Assembly (NCBI GenBank): GCA_019187405.1
Contig: JABAQZ010000006.1
Span: forward strand, 234,445-298,444
Source: Ignavibacteria bacterium
Lineage (GTDB): Bacteria > Bacteroidota > Ignavibacteria > Tepidaquicellales > Tepidaquicellaceae
Reading direction: 5' to 3'
Length of the DNA: 64,000 nucleotides
Part shown: piece by piece, positions 9,272-18,991 of the stretch
How positions within the stretch are numbered: the first letter of the stretch is position 1
How the letters are laid out: each line of letters opens with the position of its first letter
Made by a program: the position numbers and the translations under genes
The notes under the pieces: model-generated
Databases searched by the model: none
Seen by the model: only the letters and a program-made list of their open reading frames with translations
What the model was told of the DNA's origin: nothing

Positions 9272-10328
9272 ATTAATTGCGTTATTAATACTGACTGCAG
9301 GAATTTTTGTATTCACAGCCGGCAGTAATAACAGTATTTCGGTAATAAATTCAGATTCATTGATATTTGAAAATGAAATTCACTTTAAAAATCTTAGGCA
9401 GCTAACTTTCGGAGGTGAAAATGCTGAATGTTATTTTTCGTTTGACGGAAGTAAATTCGTTTTTCAATCAACACGCGGTGATTTGGAATGCGATCAGATT
9501 TTTACAATGAAAACCGACGGATCGGATCAGACGATTGTCAGCAACGGAAAAGGCAGGACAACATGCGCATATTATTTCCCTGACAACAAAACAATTCTTT
9601 ATGCATCAACTCATCTTGCAGGAGAAAATTGTCCGCCTAAACCGGATTTCTCGCGTGGGTATGTATGGGCTTTGTATGATTCGTATGACATTTTTACTTC
9701 CAATGAAGACGGCAGCGAGGTAAAACAACTAACCACCGAAAAAGGTTATGATGCTGAAGCAACAATTTCACCCGTGGGCGATAAAATTGTATTCACTTCT
9801 ACGAGAAACGGAGACATCGATATTTATACAATGAATCTCGACGGAAGCAATGTAACGCAATTGACATTTGAAACAGGATATGACGGAGGTCCGTTTTTCT
9901 CGAGTGACGGGAAAAAAATTGTATATAGGAGAACCCGGTTTGGAGACGAAAAGGAAATTGAAAATTATAAAGAGCTCCTCGCTATGGGACTCATCAAACC
10001 ATCAAAGCTCGAAATCTGGGTAATGGATTCAGACGGCAAGAATAAAATTCAGGTTACCGATAATTCGTCGGCAAATTTCGCTCCGTTTTTTTTCCCCGAT
10101 AACAAAAGAATTGTTTTCTGTTCAAACATTGACGATCCCAAAAGCAGAAATTTTGATATTTATAAAATTAACCTCGACGGAACGGGACTTGAAAGAATAA
10201 CTTACAGTGATGTCTTTGACGGATTTCCAATGTTTTCACCCGACGGAAAGAAATTTGTTTTCTGCTCAAACAGACATGGCAGTAAGACAGGCGAGACAAA
10301 TGTTTTTATCTGCGACTGGGTAGAATAA
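9261..10328 (+). CDS. Exported TolB-like PD40 beta-propeller protein
   Basis: Signal peptide (MRNKLIALLILTAGIFVFT), then at least five PD40/WD40-like blades of the form FS.DG.KIVF.S.R.G..DIYTMN.DGS (about residues 50-350). This is the TolB C-terminal propeller fold without the TolB N-terminal domain; such proteins are periplasmic or secreted and usually bind protein partners. ATG 9261 is preferred to TTG 9252 because it begins the signal peptide cleanly; it overlaps the rsh 3' end by 11 bp, suggesting co-transcription. The specific role is unknown. Confidence 0.8.
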   Translation: MRNKLIALLILTAGIFVFTAGSNNSISVINSDSLIFENEIHFKNLRQLTFGGENAECYFSFDGSKFVFQSTRGDLECDQIFTMKTDGSDQTIVSNGKGRTTCAYYFPDNKTILYASTHLAGENCPPKPDFSRGYVWALYDSYDIFTSNEDGSEVKQLTTEKGYDAEATISPVGDKIVFTSTRNGDIDIYTMNLDGSNVTQLTFETGYDGGPFFSSDGKKIVYRRTRFGDEKEIENYKELLAMGLIKPSKLEIWVMDSDGKNKIQVTDNSSANFAPFFFPDNKRIVFCSNIDDPKSRNFDIYKINLDGTGLERITYSDVFDGFPMFSPDGKKFVFCSNRHGSKTGETNVFICDWVE

Positions 10329-10340
10329 TTAAAGCATTTA

Positions 10341-10718
10341 TTAACCGGACAAATCGGATTTTTTAGAACAACTGACAACGGCGCAGGCATAATCTTCTGT
10401 ATGAGAAATGCTGATCTGATAGCTGTAATTCGAAAATTCGTTTTCTTTAAGATGCACTATGTATGGTTTTCCTTTTTCATTGTTGAGAATTTCAATGTCC
10501 TTCCAACCGAAATTCTTTCCTATACCCGTGCCAATTGCTTTTGAATATGCTTCTTTGGATGCAAACCTGCCCGCAAAATGCAGTTCGGGTTTTGAAAACT
10601 TCTTGCAGTAATTAATTTCATTTTCGGTAAGTATCCTTTGAAAAAATCTTTCTCCATAATCTTCTATCAGTTTGTTAATCCTTTTTATCTCGATAATGTC
10701 AATACCTATGCCTTCCAT
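10341..10718 (-). CDS. acpS: Holo-[acyl-carrier-protein] synthase
   Basis: Transfers the 4'-phosphopantetheine group from CoA to acyl carrier protein, activating fatty-acid synthesis. The 125-residue length is typical. Both family signatures are present: GIGIDIIEIKRI with the metal-binding Asp7, and FAGRFASKEAYSKAIGTGIG with Glu56. A late ISISHTEDYACAVV segment completes the fold. Its start touches the stop of the upstream HAD gene by one base, so it is the last gene of a long minus-strand operon. Confidence 0.96.
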   Translation of the reverse strand: MEGIGIDIIEIKRINKLIEDYGERFFQRILTENEINYCKKFSKPELHFAGRFASKEAYSKAIGTGIGKNFGWKDIEILNNEKGKPYIVHLKENEFSNYSYQISISHTEDYACAVVSCSKKSDLSG

Positions 10719-11449
10719 CAGAGATTGTTTTCTTTATTTACAATGTCTATCAATTCGGTAATAGAATTTATGTCATAATCCGAATCCGGATTTAAAGTAT
10801 TAAAAGTATCTCCGTATCTTGCAAACACCGTCTTCATGCCGACAAGCTTTGCGCCAACTATGTCGCGATCAGCCCAGTCACCAATCATAATGCATTCTTC
10901 GGGTTTTAGATTTAGTTTGCTCAAAGCCATTTTAAACGGAACAGGAGAAGGTTTTCTTTCTCTTGATTCATCGTATGTTATAACTGTATCAAAAAAATGA
11001 TGAAAGTTAATATAGCACAATCTTAACCAAGCTTCTTTTGAAGGTGCGTCGGAAACAACAGCAAGTTTAATTCCTTTTTTGGTCAACTCTATCAGAGTGT
11101 GAAAAACTCCGGGATACGGCTTCAATGCTGCTTCTCTTGCATTTCTGTAAGCTACGATACCTGCCGATAAAATTCTGTAATAATCTTCGCCTTTTGGAAT
11201 CATAAAATATTCAGAAAGCATCTGATCAAATACACTTTGATACTCAATGCCTTTTTCCGAATAAATTTCATTTATCTTGCTTTTAATTTCATCTACCGTA
11301 TAATTCAGTCCTGCATCAATCATGCCGTAAGCAGCGGCATCAATTGCCGCATTTTTCAGAAGCATGAAATCAACAAGCGTATTATCGAGATCAAATATTA
11401 TTGCTTTTATCAATTCGGTTGAAATTAATTTTTTCTGCACTCGCTGCAA
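10718..11449 (-). CDS. HAD-superfamily hydrolase
   Basis: A haloacid-dehalogenase fold phosphatase: motif I FDLDNTLVD with nucleophile Asp, motif II VVSDAPS, a Lys in motif III (RKPSPVPF) and motif IV IGDWADRDI. The insert between motifs I and II is the C1-type helical cap seen in pyrophosphatase- and phosphoglycolate-phosphatase-like members. The substrate cannot be read from sequence. The 5' end is uncertain: TTG 11449, GTG 11440 and TTG 11413 are all in frame and the first overlaps the fur stop by 25 bp. The gene abuts acpS. Confidence 0.85.
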   Translation of the reverse strand: MQRVQKKLISTELIKAIIFDLDNTLVDFMLLKNAAIDAAAYGMIDAGLNYTVDEIKSKINEIYSEKGIEYQSVFDQMLSEYFMIPKGEDYYRILSAGIVAYRNAREAALKPYPGVFHTLIELTKKGIKLAVVSDAPSKEAWLRLCYINFHHFFDTVITYDESRERKPSPVPFKMALSKLNLKPEECIMIGDWADRDIVGAKLVGMKTVFARYGDTFNTLNPDSDYDINSITELIDIVNKENNL

Positions 11450-11883
11450 ATACCAAAGAACTCAAGCGAATGCGTTATTTCTGAATAACCTTTTTCCGTA
11501 AGAAATTTTTCCAGCTCATTAAGAATGCATGTATCAACATTCTCGATTTTTCTGCACTTCCGGCAGACAATGTGGTGATGGTGGTTTCTATCATATAGCA
11601 ACTCGTACCTTTTAAACTCATCCTTAAAATCTATTTCGCAAACAATATTATTTTCGTAAAAAAGATTCACAGTCCTGTAAACAGTGGCAAGATCCATGTT
11701 TTTGTTTTTAACTTTTCCATGAATTTCTGAAATCGTCATCGGATCTCTGCTTTCTTTCAGTACTCTTAAAATCTCCAGCCTTGGTCCGGTAACTCGCTGT
11801 GATTTTGAATTCAGCAAAAATCTGAATTCTTCCGAAACATCATTTCTTTCTGCTGAAAATAATTTGTTTCTGCTTTTATTCAT
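11425..11883 (-). CDS. Fur-family transcriptional regulator
   Basis: A 152-residue metal-responsive repressor. It has a winged-helix N-terminus ([14 protein letters not shown]... and recognition helix [11 protein letters not shown]), the His-rich [10 protein letters not shown] segment that binds metal and structural zinc, and a C-terminal CSECRKN pair. Fur or PerR type cannot be separated by eye. The reading frame extends to 11988, but that extension lies inside the upstream dehydrogenase gene. ATG 11883 gives a family-typical length and an 8-bp overlap. It probably co-transcribes with its neighbours. Confidence 0.92.
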   Translation of the reverse strand: MNKSRNKLFSAERNDVSEEFRFLLNSKSQRVTGPRLEILRVLKESRDPMTISEIHGKVKNKNMDLATVYRTVNLFYENNIVCEIDFKDEFKRYELLYDRNHHHHIVCRKCRKIENVDTCILNELEKFLTEKGYSEITHSLEFFGICSECRKN

Positions 11884-12742
11884 AATCGTAAAAACCTTTT
11901 TTTGTTTTTCTGCCAAGCAACCCTGAGTCAACCATTTTTTTCTGAATATGACTCGGTCTGTACTTGGGATCATAAAAGAAAGATTCAAATACTGATTTAG
12001 TTACCGAAAAATTTATATCGATTCCGATCAGATCCATTAATTCAAATGGTCCCATTGAAAAGTTACCGCAGTTTTTCATTACAGAATCAATTGTCCTGAC
12101 ATCAGCCGAACCTTCTGCAAGTATTTTCATTGCTTCACCGTAAAAAGGTCTTGCTATTCTGTTAACAATAAATGCCGGAGTATCAGCAGCTATTACGGGT
12201 ACCTTCTTCATTTTTAAAGCTATAGATTTAGTCAGTTCTACTGCTTCATCTTCTGTAAAAGTACCTTTCACCACTTCGACCAGCTTCATAATATTGGCAG
12301 GATTAAAGAAATGCATCCCGATAACATTTGTCTTATGCAAAGGAGCAAATGATGAAATTGACGTTACAGAAAATGATGATGTATTTGTTGCTAATACAGC
12401 TCTGGGTTTGCAGATTGCATCAAGTTTCGAAAATAATTCCTTTTTAATGAGCATATCTTCTGAGACAGCCTCAATTATAAAATCACAATCGGCAAAATCC
12501 TTCAGTTCACATGCATATTTTATTCCTTTAACAGCAAAATTTCTCTGCTCTTCAGTAATTTTTTTCTTCTCAAAAGATTTTTCGATTTCTTTTTCAATTC
12601 GAACTCTTGCTTTATCAATAATTTCCTGATTCAGATCGTAAACAACTGTTTCAAATCCGGAAAGCGCTGAAGCAATTGCAATACCACCGCCCATCGTTCC
12701 AGAACCTGCGATTCCAATTTTTCTTACTTCGTTTAAATTCAT
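11876..12742 (-). CDS. 3-hydroxyacyl-CoA (3-hydroxybutyryl-CoA) dehydrogenase
   Basis: NAD-dependent oxidation of 3-hydroxyacyl-CoA to 3-oxoacyl-CoA, or the reverse in butyrate and polyhydroxybutyrate pathways. The Rossmann motif [11 protein letters not shown] (about residues 10-20), the adenine-binding Glu/Asp segment and the catalytic histidine region [19 protein letters not shown] are all present. The C-terminal dimerisation domain ends [17 protein letters not shown] 12742 is chosen over TTG 12748. At 288 residues it is the usual single-function length. The physiological pathway is not shown by the neighbours. Confidence 0.93.
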   Translation of the reverse strand: MNLNEVRKIGIAGSGTMGGGIAIASALSGFETVVYDLNQEIIDKARVRIEKEIEKSFEKKKITEEQRNFAVKGIKYACELKDFADCDFIIEAVSEDMLIKKELFSKLDAICKPRAVLATNTSSFSVTSISSFAPLHKTNVIGMHFFNPANIMKLVEVVKGTFTEDEAVELTKSIALKMKKVPVIAADTPAFIVNRIARPFYGEAMKILAEGSADVRTIDSVMKNCGNFSMGPFELMDLIGIDINFSVTKSVFESFFYDPKYRPSHIQKKMVDSGLLGRKTKKGFYDYE

Positions 12743-12797
12743 GTACAAATATAAATTATTTAATCTTCTAATTACATTAATTAATATTTTCGGAAAT

Positions 12798-14114
12798 TCA
12801 TCGTAAAGATTTTTTCCTGATAACTTTAAGAAAATCGCTTACAAGAAAAAAAGAACCAATGACAAGTATCAGATCTTGTTTGTCCGACAAAGTTTTTATT
12901 TTATCAAATGAGCTGCCGACGCTTCCGCAAATTTCAAAAGTATCTTTTTTCTTTTTAACTGCTTTAAAAAGTTCCTCCGGCAGCGCAGCCCTTTTATATT
13001 CGGGTTTTGTAAGTATAATTTTAGAAGCTCCCAATTTTGTAAGTATATCTATGCCTTCAACATACTGCTTGTCTGACATCATTGCAAAAATGACAAAGAG
13101 TTTTTTAAATTCAAAGTACTCGAGATTCTTCTTTATGTTTTTCAAAGCCTGAATGTTATGTGATACGTCTATTATTATTTTCGGATCTTTTGAGATAAGT
13201 TCAAATCTACCGTGCAGATTAGAATTTTGCTTTACATTTTTTAATCCCTTGCGAAGAGCTATGGTGCTGAGGCTGATTTTTATTGATTTGGACAGAATTT
13301 CGAGAACAGTAAAAGCTGTTTTCATATTGTGCAACTGATAATCACCGATTACCGGCAGATAATAATTTTTGGAAATAAAATTGCTTTTCAAAATATTGAA
13401 ATATAATCCTGTTTCATTTTTTTTAATAATACTGAGTTTAAATTTTTTGTCGGCGCTAATGAGATCAGATCCGTTTTTCAAGGATGCCTTTCTGAAAACA
13501 TTCATGATTTCGTTTGGAATTTTTCCGATAACAACCGGAACTTCCTTTTTAATAATGCCTGCTTTTTCGGAAGCAATGTGCTTAATTTTATTTCCGAGAA
13601 ATTCTGTATGGTCAATACCGATTCCTGATATTACCGAAACAAGAGGCGTGATAATGTTTGTAGCATCGAGTCTGCCGCCGAGACCTGTTTCGATTACTGC
13701 AAAATCCACTTTCATGTAACTGAAATAACTAAATGCCATTGCAGTTGTAACTTCAAAAAAACTGGGCTTTATTTTTTCAATGCTTCTGTGCTGTGCATTT
13801 ATAAAATCAATCACATACTTTTTGTCGATGAATTTTCCGTTAACCATAATTCTTTCTCTAAAGTCAATTATGTGCGGAGACGAATACATTCCGGTTTTAA
13901 ATCCTTTTTCTATTAAGACTGAATTAATGATTGATGCTGTGGAACCTTTGCCGTTAGTTCCCGCAATATGAACGGATCTGAAATTTTTTTCTGGATTGCC
14001 GGAGAGTGAAGACAATTTACGGATATTATCGAGATTATACTTTATGCCTCTTCTTTCAAGATTATAAAGATATTCAAGACACTTTTTATAATCTTTAATA
14101 GGACGGTAACTCAA
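12798..14114 (-). CDS. folC: Bifunctional folylpolyglutamate/dihydrofolate synthase
   Basis: An ATP-dependent Mur-ligase-fold enzyme that adds glutamate to dihydropteroate or folates in the cytosol. The P-loop is AGTNGKGST (about residues 51-59), followed by [14 protein letters not shown], the folate-binding segment, and by [16 protein letters not shown] and GIDHTEFLG. The C-terminal domain begins near the HGRFELI segment. Its 438 residues are normal. The start is probably TTG 14114. It follows ribH by 16 bp, placing two vitamin pathways side by side. Confidence 0.95.
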   Translation of the reverse strand: MSYRPIKDYKKCLEYLYNLERRGIKYNLDNIRKLSSLSGNPEKNFRSVHIAGTNGKGSTASIINSVLIEKGFKTGMYSSPHIIDFRERIMVNGKFIDKKYVIDFINAQHRSIEKIKPSFFEVTTAMAFSYFSYMKVDFAVIETGLGGRLDATNIITPLVSVISGIGIDHTEFLGNKIKHIASEKAGIIKKEVPVVIGKIPNEIMNVFRKASLKNGSDLISADKKFKLSIIKKNETGLYFNILKSNFISKNYYLPVIGDYQLHNMKTAFTVLEILSKSIKISLSTIALRKGLKNVKQNSNLHGRFELISKDPKIIIDVSHNIQALKNIKKNLEYFEFKKLFVIFAMMSDKQYVEGIDILTKLGASKIILTKPEYKRAALPEELFKAVKKKKDTFEICGSVGSSFDKIKTLSDKQDLILVIGSFFLVSDFLKVIRKKSLR

Positions 14115-14130
14115 ATCAAAGAAATATTTT

Positions 14131-14601
14131 TTATATTTTATTTAAAAGCCGTATCATTTCAAGAAGAGACATTGCAGCTTCATAGCCCTTATTATTCTCT
14201 GCAGTTGCCGGCGTAAGGCTTCTTTCAAAAGCCTGCTGCGGGGTATAACATGTCAGGACGCAGAATCCTACCGGCATTTCATATTCGTATGAAATTTTAT
14301 TAATGCTGTCGGTAACTGTACTGCTTATATAATCAAAATGCGCAGTTTCGCCTTTTATAACGCAGCCGATTGTAAGTATCCCGTCAAATTTTTCCTTATC
14401 AATATTTTCCCGGGACAATTTTTTCAATACTGCGGGTATTTCAAAAGCTCCGGGCACATGAAATATTTCACACTGATTTTCGTTAATTCCGTTTTCCGAT
14501 AAAGCTGTTGAAGCTCCTTCGAGAAGCTTATCCGTTACCGGCTTGTTGAATTCACTTACAATTAGACCGATTTTAAAATCTTTAATATCTTTTTGTTTCA
14601 T
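14131..14601 (-). CDS. ribH: 6,7-dimethyl-8-ribityllumazine synthase
   Basis: Catalyses the penultimate step of riboflavin synthesis, condensing the ribityl-pyrimidine with dihydroxybutanone phosphate. Family segments are clear: SEFNKPVTDKLLEGA at the N-terminus, VPGAFEIPAVLKKL, and GCVIKGETAHFDYI with the catalytic His. The 156-residue length is normal for the icosahedral enzyme. The PHP gene ends 11 bp upstream and folC begins 16 bp downstream, so it sits inside the minus-strand operon. Confidence 0.97.
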   Translation of the reverse strand: MKQKDIKDFKIGLIVSEFNKPVTDKLLEGASTALSENGINENQCEIFHVPGAFEIPAVLKKLSRENIDKEKFDGILTIGCVIKGETAHFDYISSTVTDSINKISYEYEMPVGFCVLTCYTPQQAFERSLTPATAENNKGYEAAMSLLEMIRLLNKI

Positions 14602-14612
14602 TTTAAAAAGTA

Positions 14613-15437
14613 TTAAATAAATAATCTGTGTTTCATGTTAATTAAATCATTTTCAGAAACAAAATATTTTCCGAAATTTTTTATGTCATTCTTCAATCCT
14701 CCGTGAAAGTCTGACCCGCCGCTTGTTAAAAGAAAATTTTCAGAAGCAATAGAAGTAAAATAATCCGTATCCTGTTCCGAATGTGAAGGATGTATGGTTT
14801 CGATCCCGTCAATTCCCATATTAATTATTTCCTGCAGCAATTCATCCCTGAAATTTTTACCCGGATGCGCAAGAAAGGATAATCCGCCTGTTTCTGAAAT
14901 TAACTTAATTATTTCATCCGCGGGAGGATTTGGCTTTTTAATGTATGCCGGCTTATCGTCTCCGAGATACTTATTGAAAGCATCATTATATGAATTTACA
15001 AACCCTTCTTTCACAAGTAACATGGCAATGTGAGGCCTGCCCACCGAAATACTGTTATTCAAATTTTCAAATACTGAATTTATTTTAAAATTACATCCGA
15101 GTACGTTCAGTTTTTCTAAAATCTGCTTTGACCTGTTGAGACGCTTTTTTCTAAGTACAGATAGAAATTCAATTAATTTTGAATTCTTGTAATCAATAAA
15201 GTATGCAAGGATATGTATTTCTTTTCCAAAAAAATCTGCGCTGAACTCCAAGCCCGGAATCACCTGCACTCCTATTTGCTTTCCGCGTTCGACAGCTTCA
15301 TCCAGCCCATAAACATTATCGTGGTCCGTAATGCCGAGTATTTTAATTCCAGAATTCAAAGACAGATCAACAAGTTGTGCAGGTGACAGACTTCCGTCTG
15401 AGTAATTCGAATGTGTATGTAAATCAGCTTTTATCAA
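14613..15437 (-). CDS. PHP-domain phosphoesterase
   Basis: A 274-residue PHP-domain metallophosphoesterase. The first metal-binding motif DLHTHSNYSDG begins at residue 5, followed by ITDHDNVYG, IPGLEFSA, LAHPGKN and the C-terminal SGGSDFHGG, all metal-ligand segments. The layout matches the YciV/RNase AM branch (3',5'-nucleoside bisphosphatase or 5'-3' RNase). Start is TTG 15437, which puts the first motif right at the N-terminus. It heads the operon leading to ribH and folC. Exact substrate is uncertain. Confidence 0.88.
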   Translation of the reverse strand: MIKADLHTHSNYSDGSLSPAQLVDLSLNSGIKILGITDHDNVYGLDEAVERGKQIGVQVIPGLEFSADFFGKEIHILAYFIDYKNSKLIEFLSVLRKKRLNRSKQILEKLNVLGCNFKINSVFENLNNSISVGRPHIAMLLVKEGFVNSYNDAFNKYLGDDKPAYIKKPNPPADEIIKLISETGGLSFLAHPGKNFRDELLQEIINMGIDGIETIHPSHSEQDTDYFTSIASENFLLTSGGSDFHGGLKNDIKNFGKYFVSENDLINMKHRLFI

Positions 15438-15587
15438 ATCCTTTAATTTCTATTTTTTTATATTAATGTAATTCATTGAATATATTTTAAAAAGTCACTT
15501 TTATTAAAAATTTACTTTGTGGATCTTGTTTGAGTAATATTAAATAGAATCTTTTCGATAATTTGAGTAATTTATTACAAAAACAGC

Positions 15588-16289
15588 ATGAAGTTAAATT
15601 TAATATACGAAGGGAAAGCCAAGAAACTTTATACGACGGAAGAGGAAGACATGCTTATTCAGGAATTTAAAGACGATGCTACAGCCTTCAATGGTCTTAA
15701 GAAAGACAAAATTGCTCACAAAGGAGAATTAAATAATCAGATTTCGATTGCAATTTTTGAGCACTTAAAAACAAAAGGCATACCTACTCATTTTATTAAA
15801 AAAATTTCCGATAATGAAATGCTTGTAAAAAAAGTAAGCATTTTCAAAATTGAAGTTGTATGCAGAAACATTGCTGCAGGAAGTCTGGTAAAAAAATTCG
15901 GATTTAGAGAAGGAGATAAACTTGCTTCACCGCTTGTAGAGTATTACTTAAAGTCTGACGAACTCGGTGACCCGCTTTTTTCCGAAGAACATATCTTTGC
16001 ATTAAAACTTGCCGACAAGCATGACTTATCTGTTATAAAAAAAATGACGCTTGCCGTTAATACAATACTTATAGAATTTTTTGGGAAAAGAGGAATTGAT
16101 CTTGTTGACTTTAAGCTTGAATTCGGGAAGACTCAATTCGGCAACATCATACTTGCAGATGAGATCTCTCCCGATACCTGCAGACTGTGGGATTCACAAT
16201 CCGGGAAAAAACTCGATAAGGACAGATTTAGATTTGATCTTGGCGAAGTAGAAGAGGCATATCAGGAAATAAAAAACCGGGTAGTTTGA
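15588..16289 (+). CDS. purC: SAICAR synthetase
   Basis: Phosphoribosylaminoimidazole-succinocarboxamide synthase joins aspartate to CAIR in de novo purine synthesis. Conserved blocks are visible: YEGKAKKLY at the start, NQISIAIFEHLKTKGIPTHF, EVVCRNIAAGSLVKKFG, and the signature LADEISPDTCRLWDSQSGKKLDKDRFR near the C-terminus. At 233 residues it is the short bacterial form. Its TGA stop overlaps the TTG start of psd, coupling a purine gene to phospholipid genes. Confidence 0.97.
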   Translation: MKLNLIYEGKAKKLYTTEEEDMLIQEFKDDATAFNGLKKDKIAHKGELNNQISIAIFEHLKTKGIPTHFIKKISDNEMLVKKVSIFKIEVVCRNIAAGSLVKKFGFREGDKLASPLVEYYLKSDELGDPLFSEEHIFALKLADKHDLSVIKKMTLAVNTILIEFFGKRGIDLVDFKLEFGKTQFGNIILADEISPDTCRLWDSQSGKKLDKDRFRFDLGEVEEAYQEIKNRVV

Positions 16290-16960
16290 TAAACATAACT
16301 CCTTACGGAAAAGATGTAGTACTAAAAGTATTTTTAATTTCAGTTTCTCTTGCTGTTCTTGGCGTGTTAATTGAAAACGGCATTGTCATGATTTTGCTTT
16401 TAACTGTTTCAGTTTTACTGTGGCTGTTTACTATGTATTTTTTCAGAGATCCGTTGAGAAACCTGCCGCAGAATTACAAGGAAAATCAGGTTATTTCTCC
16501 CGCAGACGGTAAAGTGGTGGTGATTGATGAAATTAAAAATGAAGATGATAATAATTTTCCAAAAGGCGAAGCATTGAAACAGATTAGTATTTTTTTATCG
16601 CCGTTAAACGTACATGTAAACAGAATACCTATATCGGGAACAGTGGATTTTTTGAAGTATGTTAAAGGTGAATACCTTGTAGCCTTTGATCATAAATCTT
16701 CTTCAAGAAATGAAAGATCGGAAATCGGGATTATTCAAAAGTTTTCGGGTAAAAAGATTTTGTTTAAGCAAATTGCCGGATTCGTTGCAAGACGTATTGT
16801 ATATGAAATTGCCAAAGGCGCCGATGTTAAAGCCGGAGAGAAATTCGGCATGATAAAATTTGGTTCAAGAATGGATATTTTAATTGACAAGAATTCAAAA
16901 ATTCTTGTTTCTTTAAATCAGAAAGTTACCGCCGGCGAAACCATTATAGCCGAATTATAA
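16286..16960 (+). CDS. psd: Phosphatidylserine decarboxylase (short proenzyme type)
   Basis: Decarboxylates phosphatidylserine to phosphatidylethanolamine at the inner membrane. The 224-residue chain has one or two N-terminal membrane segments (about 11-49), the VISPADGKVVVIDE block, LSPLNVHVNRIPISG and the FGSRMD sequence. The Gly-Ser in that sequence is where the family self-cleaves to form the pyruvoyl cofactor. The length matches the short, archaeal-like Psd class. The TTG start at 16286 overlaps the purC stop by 4 bp, and pssA follows after 1 bp, so substrate-making and substrate-using enzymes are paired. Confidence 0.94.
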   Translation: MINITPYGKDVVLKVFLISVSLAVLGVLIENGIVMILLLTVSVLLWLFTMYFFRDPLRNLPQNYKENQVISPADGKVVVIDEIKNEDDNNFPKGEALKQISIFLSPLNVHVNRIPISGTVDFLKYVKGEYLVAFDHKSSSRNERSEIGIIQKFSGKKILFKQIAGFVARRIVYEIAKGADVKAGEKFGMIKFGSRMDILIDKNSKILVSLNQKVTAGETIIAEL

Positions 16961-16961
16961 A

Positions 16962-17732
16962 ATGATAATTTCTAGAAATTTCATACCAAGCTTATTTACG
17001 GTACTAAATGCATTTTGCGGATTTCTGTCTATTATAAGTTCGTCTAACGGTGATTTTACCGGCGCATGTTATTTCATCATTTATGCTACATTATTTGATG
17101 CGGTTGACGGACTGGCAGCAAGACTTACAAACTCTTCAAGCAGATTCGGAGTCGAGCTTGATTCTCTTTCTGATGTTGTTTCATTCGGGATAGCGCCTTC
17201 ATTTCTTGCTTATAAGATATACTTGTTTGAACTTGACGAAATCGGGGTTATCCTTTCTTCGCTGATTATGGTGTTTGCGGCTTTACGTCTTGCGCGATTC
17301 AATATTCAGCTTGTTGGTTTTGACAAAGATAAATTCAACGGACTGCCGGCGCCAATGTCTGCATTAACGTTAATTAGCTATATCCTGTTTTATCATAATG
17401 AAATTTTTTCCGGGAAAACAAGCAGAATAGTTTTGATTGCATTGTCCGTCCTTCTCCCCGTACTTATGCTAAGTAAAATAAAATATGTTAGTCTTCCAAA
17501 ACCTACTTTAAGCAACATAAAAAAATATCCAATAATTTTTACGATAATTGTAATTGCCGCGATTCTCATTATTGCCACCAAAGGAGAAGGCATTTTTTCA
17601 TTTTGCCTGTTTTACATTTTCAGCGGGATTCTCAAAAGCTTTATTGGTTTATTTAAAGGAAAAAACATGCGTCAAAAAGAAATTGACGAAGATGAAGTGG
17701 ATGATCATCTTAGTCTGAAAAGATCTGATTGA
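16962..17732 (+). CDS. pssA: CDP-diacylglycerol-serine O-phosphatidyltransferase
   Basis: An integral membrane CDP-alcohol phosphotransferase making phosphatidylserine from CDP-diacylglycerol and serine. The family motif DxxDGxxAR...G...D...D is seen from Asp46 to Asp71 (DAVDGLAARL, then RFGVELDSLSD). About seven hydrophobic segments follow up to residue 230, then a charged cytoplasmic tail. Directly downstream of psd, it completes the two-step route to phosphatidylethanolamine. Confidence 0.94.
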   Translation: MIISRNFIPSLFTVLNAFCGFLSIISSSNGDFTGACYFIIYATLFDAVDGLAARLTNSSSRFGVELDSLSDVVSFGIAPSFLAYKIYLFELDEIGVILSSLIMVFAALRLARFNIQLVGFDKDKFNGLPAPMSALTLISYILFYHNEIFSGKTSRIVLIALSVLLPVLMLSKIKYVSLPKPTLSNIKKYPIIFTIIVIAAILIIATKGEGIFSFCLFYIFSGILKSFIGLFKGKNMRQKEIDEDEVDDHLSLKRSD

Positions 17733-17782
17733 TTTTATTTCATAACTTTATAAATTTTTCTTTCATAAGGTCAATATAAGAA

Positions 17783-18937
17783 TCAGGATAAACTAACAAT
17801 TTCCTTTAGACAATTTATCAGGTAATCAAGCTCCTCAATTTTATTGTTTCTTCCGAATGAAATTCTAAGTGAACCCAGCGCTGTTTTTTTGTCTCTGCCG
17901 AGCTCTGTCAATACATGTGACGGCTGATGCGTTCCGGATGTACAAGCCGATCCTCCTGATAATGCAATACCTTTTAAATCCAGTTTAATCAACATCATTT
18001 CTTCATCATATACGGCTTTATTATTATCAAATGAAATATTGATTATATTGGGGAGAGAGTTTTCAAATTGAGAATTGAAGATTACGGCATCACCAAAATT
18101 TTTTTTCAGTTTATCAAAAGTATATTGCTTTAATTCAAAATAATGTTTCCGGTCTGATTCAAACTTTTTTCGCACAAGTTCGATTGCTTTTTTAAAACCT
18201 GCAATCGAAGCAATGTTTTCTGTCCCTCCTCTCAACTCTCTCTCCTGTTTGCCTCCGTGAATCAGTTTATGAAGGAGAGTTTTATCCTTGATATACAGCG
18301 CGGCAATTCCTTTAGGTCCGTAAATCTTATGCGCAGATATTGCGGCAAAGTTAACCCCGAGATCTTTTACATTAAATTGAGTTTTTCCGATACTTTGAAC
18401 CGAATCAGTATGGCTGTAAACACCTTTAGCAGAAGATATTCCCGCAATTAATTTTACATCGTTAATTATTCCGGTTTCATTATTTGAATGCATCACAGTA
18501 ACCAGCAGTGTTTCGGGTCTTATTGCAGATTCTATATCATGAAGGTTAATGTAACCGTTTTTACCGGGTTTTATGTAAGTAATTTCAAAGTTAAATTCTG
18601 TTGAAAGATATTTTAGAGTATCGAGTACTGCAAGATGTTCGATTGAAGAAGTTATAATATGATTTTTTCCTGATTTTAAATGCCTGAAAGCAAGACCTTT
18701 AATTGCAAAATTATTAGATTCCGTACCGCTGTTCGTAAAAACAATTTCTTTCGGAGCAGCGCCGATAAATTCTGCCACAGTATCACGGGCATCTTCCAGC
18801 ATTACTTTTGCGGACCTTCCGAAGGAATGAATCGAAGAAGCATTACCGAAGTCATCTTTTAAATAAGGCATCATTGACTCCAAAACTTCCGGATCAATCC
18901 TTGTTGTTGCTGCGTTATCAAGATAAATTCTTTCCAA
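17783..18937 (-). CDS. Cysteine desulfurase (NifS/IscS type)
   Basis: A PLP enzyme that takes sulfur from cysteine for Fe-S clusters, thiolated tRNA and cofactors. The 384-residue protein has the PLP lysine at Lys204 (SAHKIYGPKG), the TESNNFAIKG block at 72-81 and the active-site cysteine at 332 (SGGSACTSG). The short loop around that cysteine is of the group I (NifS/IscS) kind. Start is TTG 18937, giving the family N-terminus YLDNAATT. It is convergent with pssA and divergent from pgsA, and no scaffold gene (iscU/nifU) lies nearby. Confidence 0.93.
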   Translation of the reverse strand: MERIYLDNAATTRIDPEVLESMMPYLKDDFGNASSIHSFGRSAKVMLEDARDTVAEFIGAAPKEIVFTNSGTESNNFAIKGLAFRHLKSGKNHIITSSIEHLAVLDTLKYLSTEFNFEITYIKPGKNGYINLHDIESAIRPETLLVTVMHSNNETGIINDVKLIAGISSAKGVYSHTDSVQSIGKTQFNVKDLGVNFAAISAHKIYGPKGIAALYIKDKTLLHKLIHGGKQERELRGGTENIASIAGFKKAIELVRKKFESDRKHYFELKQYTFDKLKKNFGDAVIFNSQFENSLPNIINISFDNNKAVYDEEMMLIKLDLKGIALSGGSACTSGTHQPSHVLTELGRDKKTALGSLRISFGRNNKIEELDYLINCLKEIVSLS

Positions 18938-18991
18938 TGATGAATTAATTTTAATTGTTACTTTTTTTTTTAATTTTGATTATTTTATTTT

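Noticed and set aside
11884-11988. N-terminal extension of the Fur-family protein
   Set aside because: It lies wholly inside the upstream dehydrogenase gene and makes the protein longer than the family; ATG 11883 fits better.
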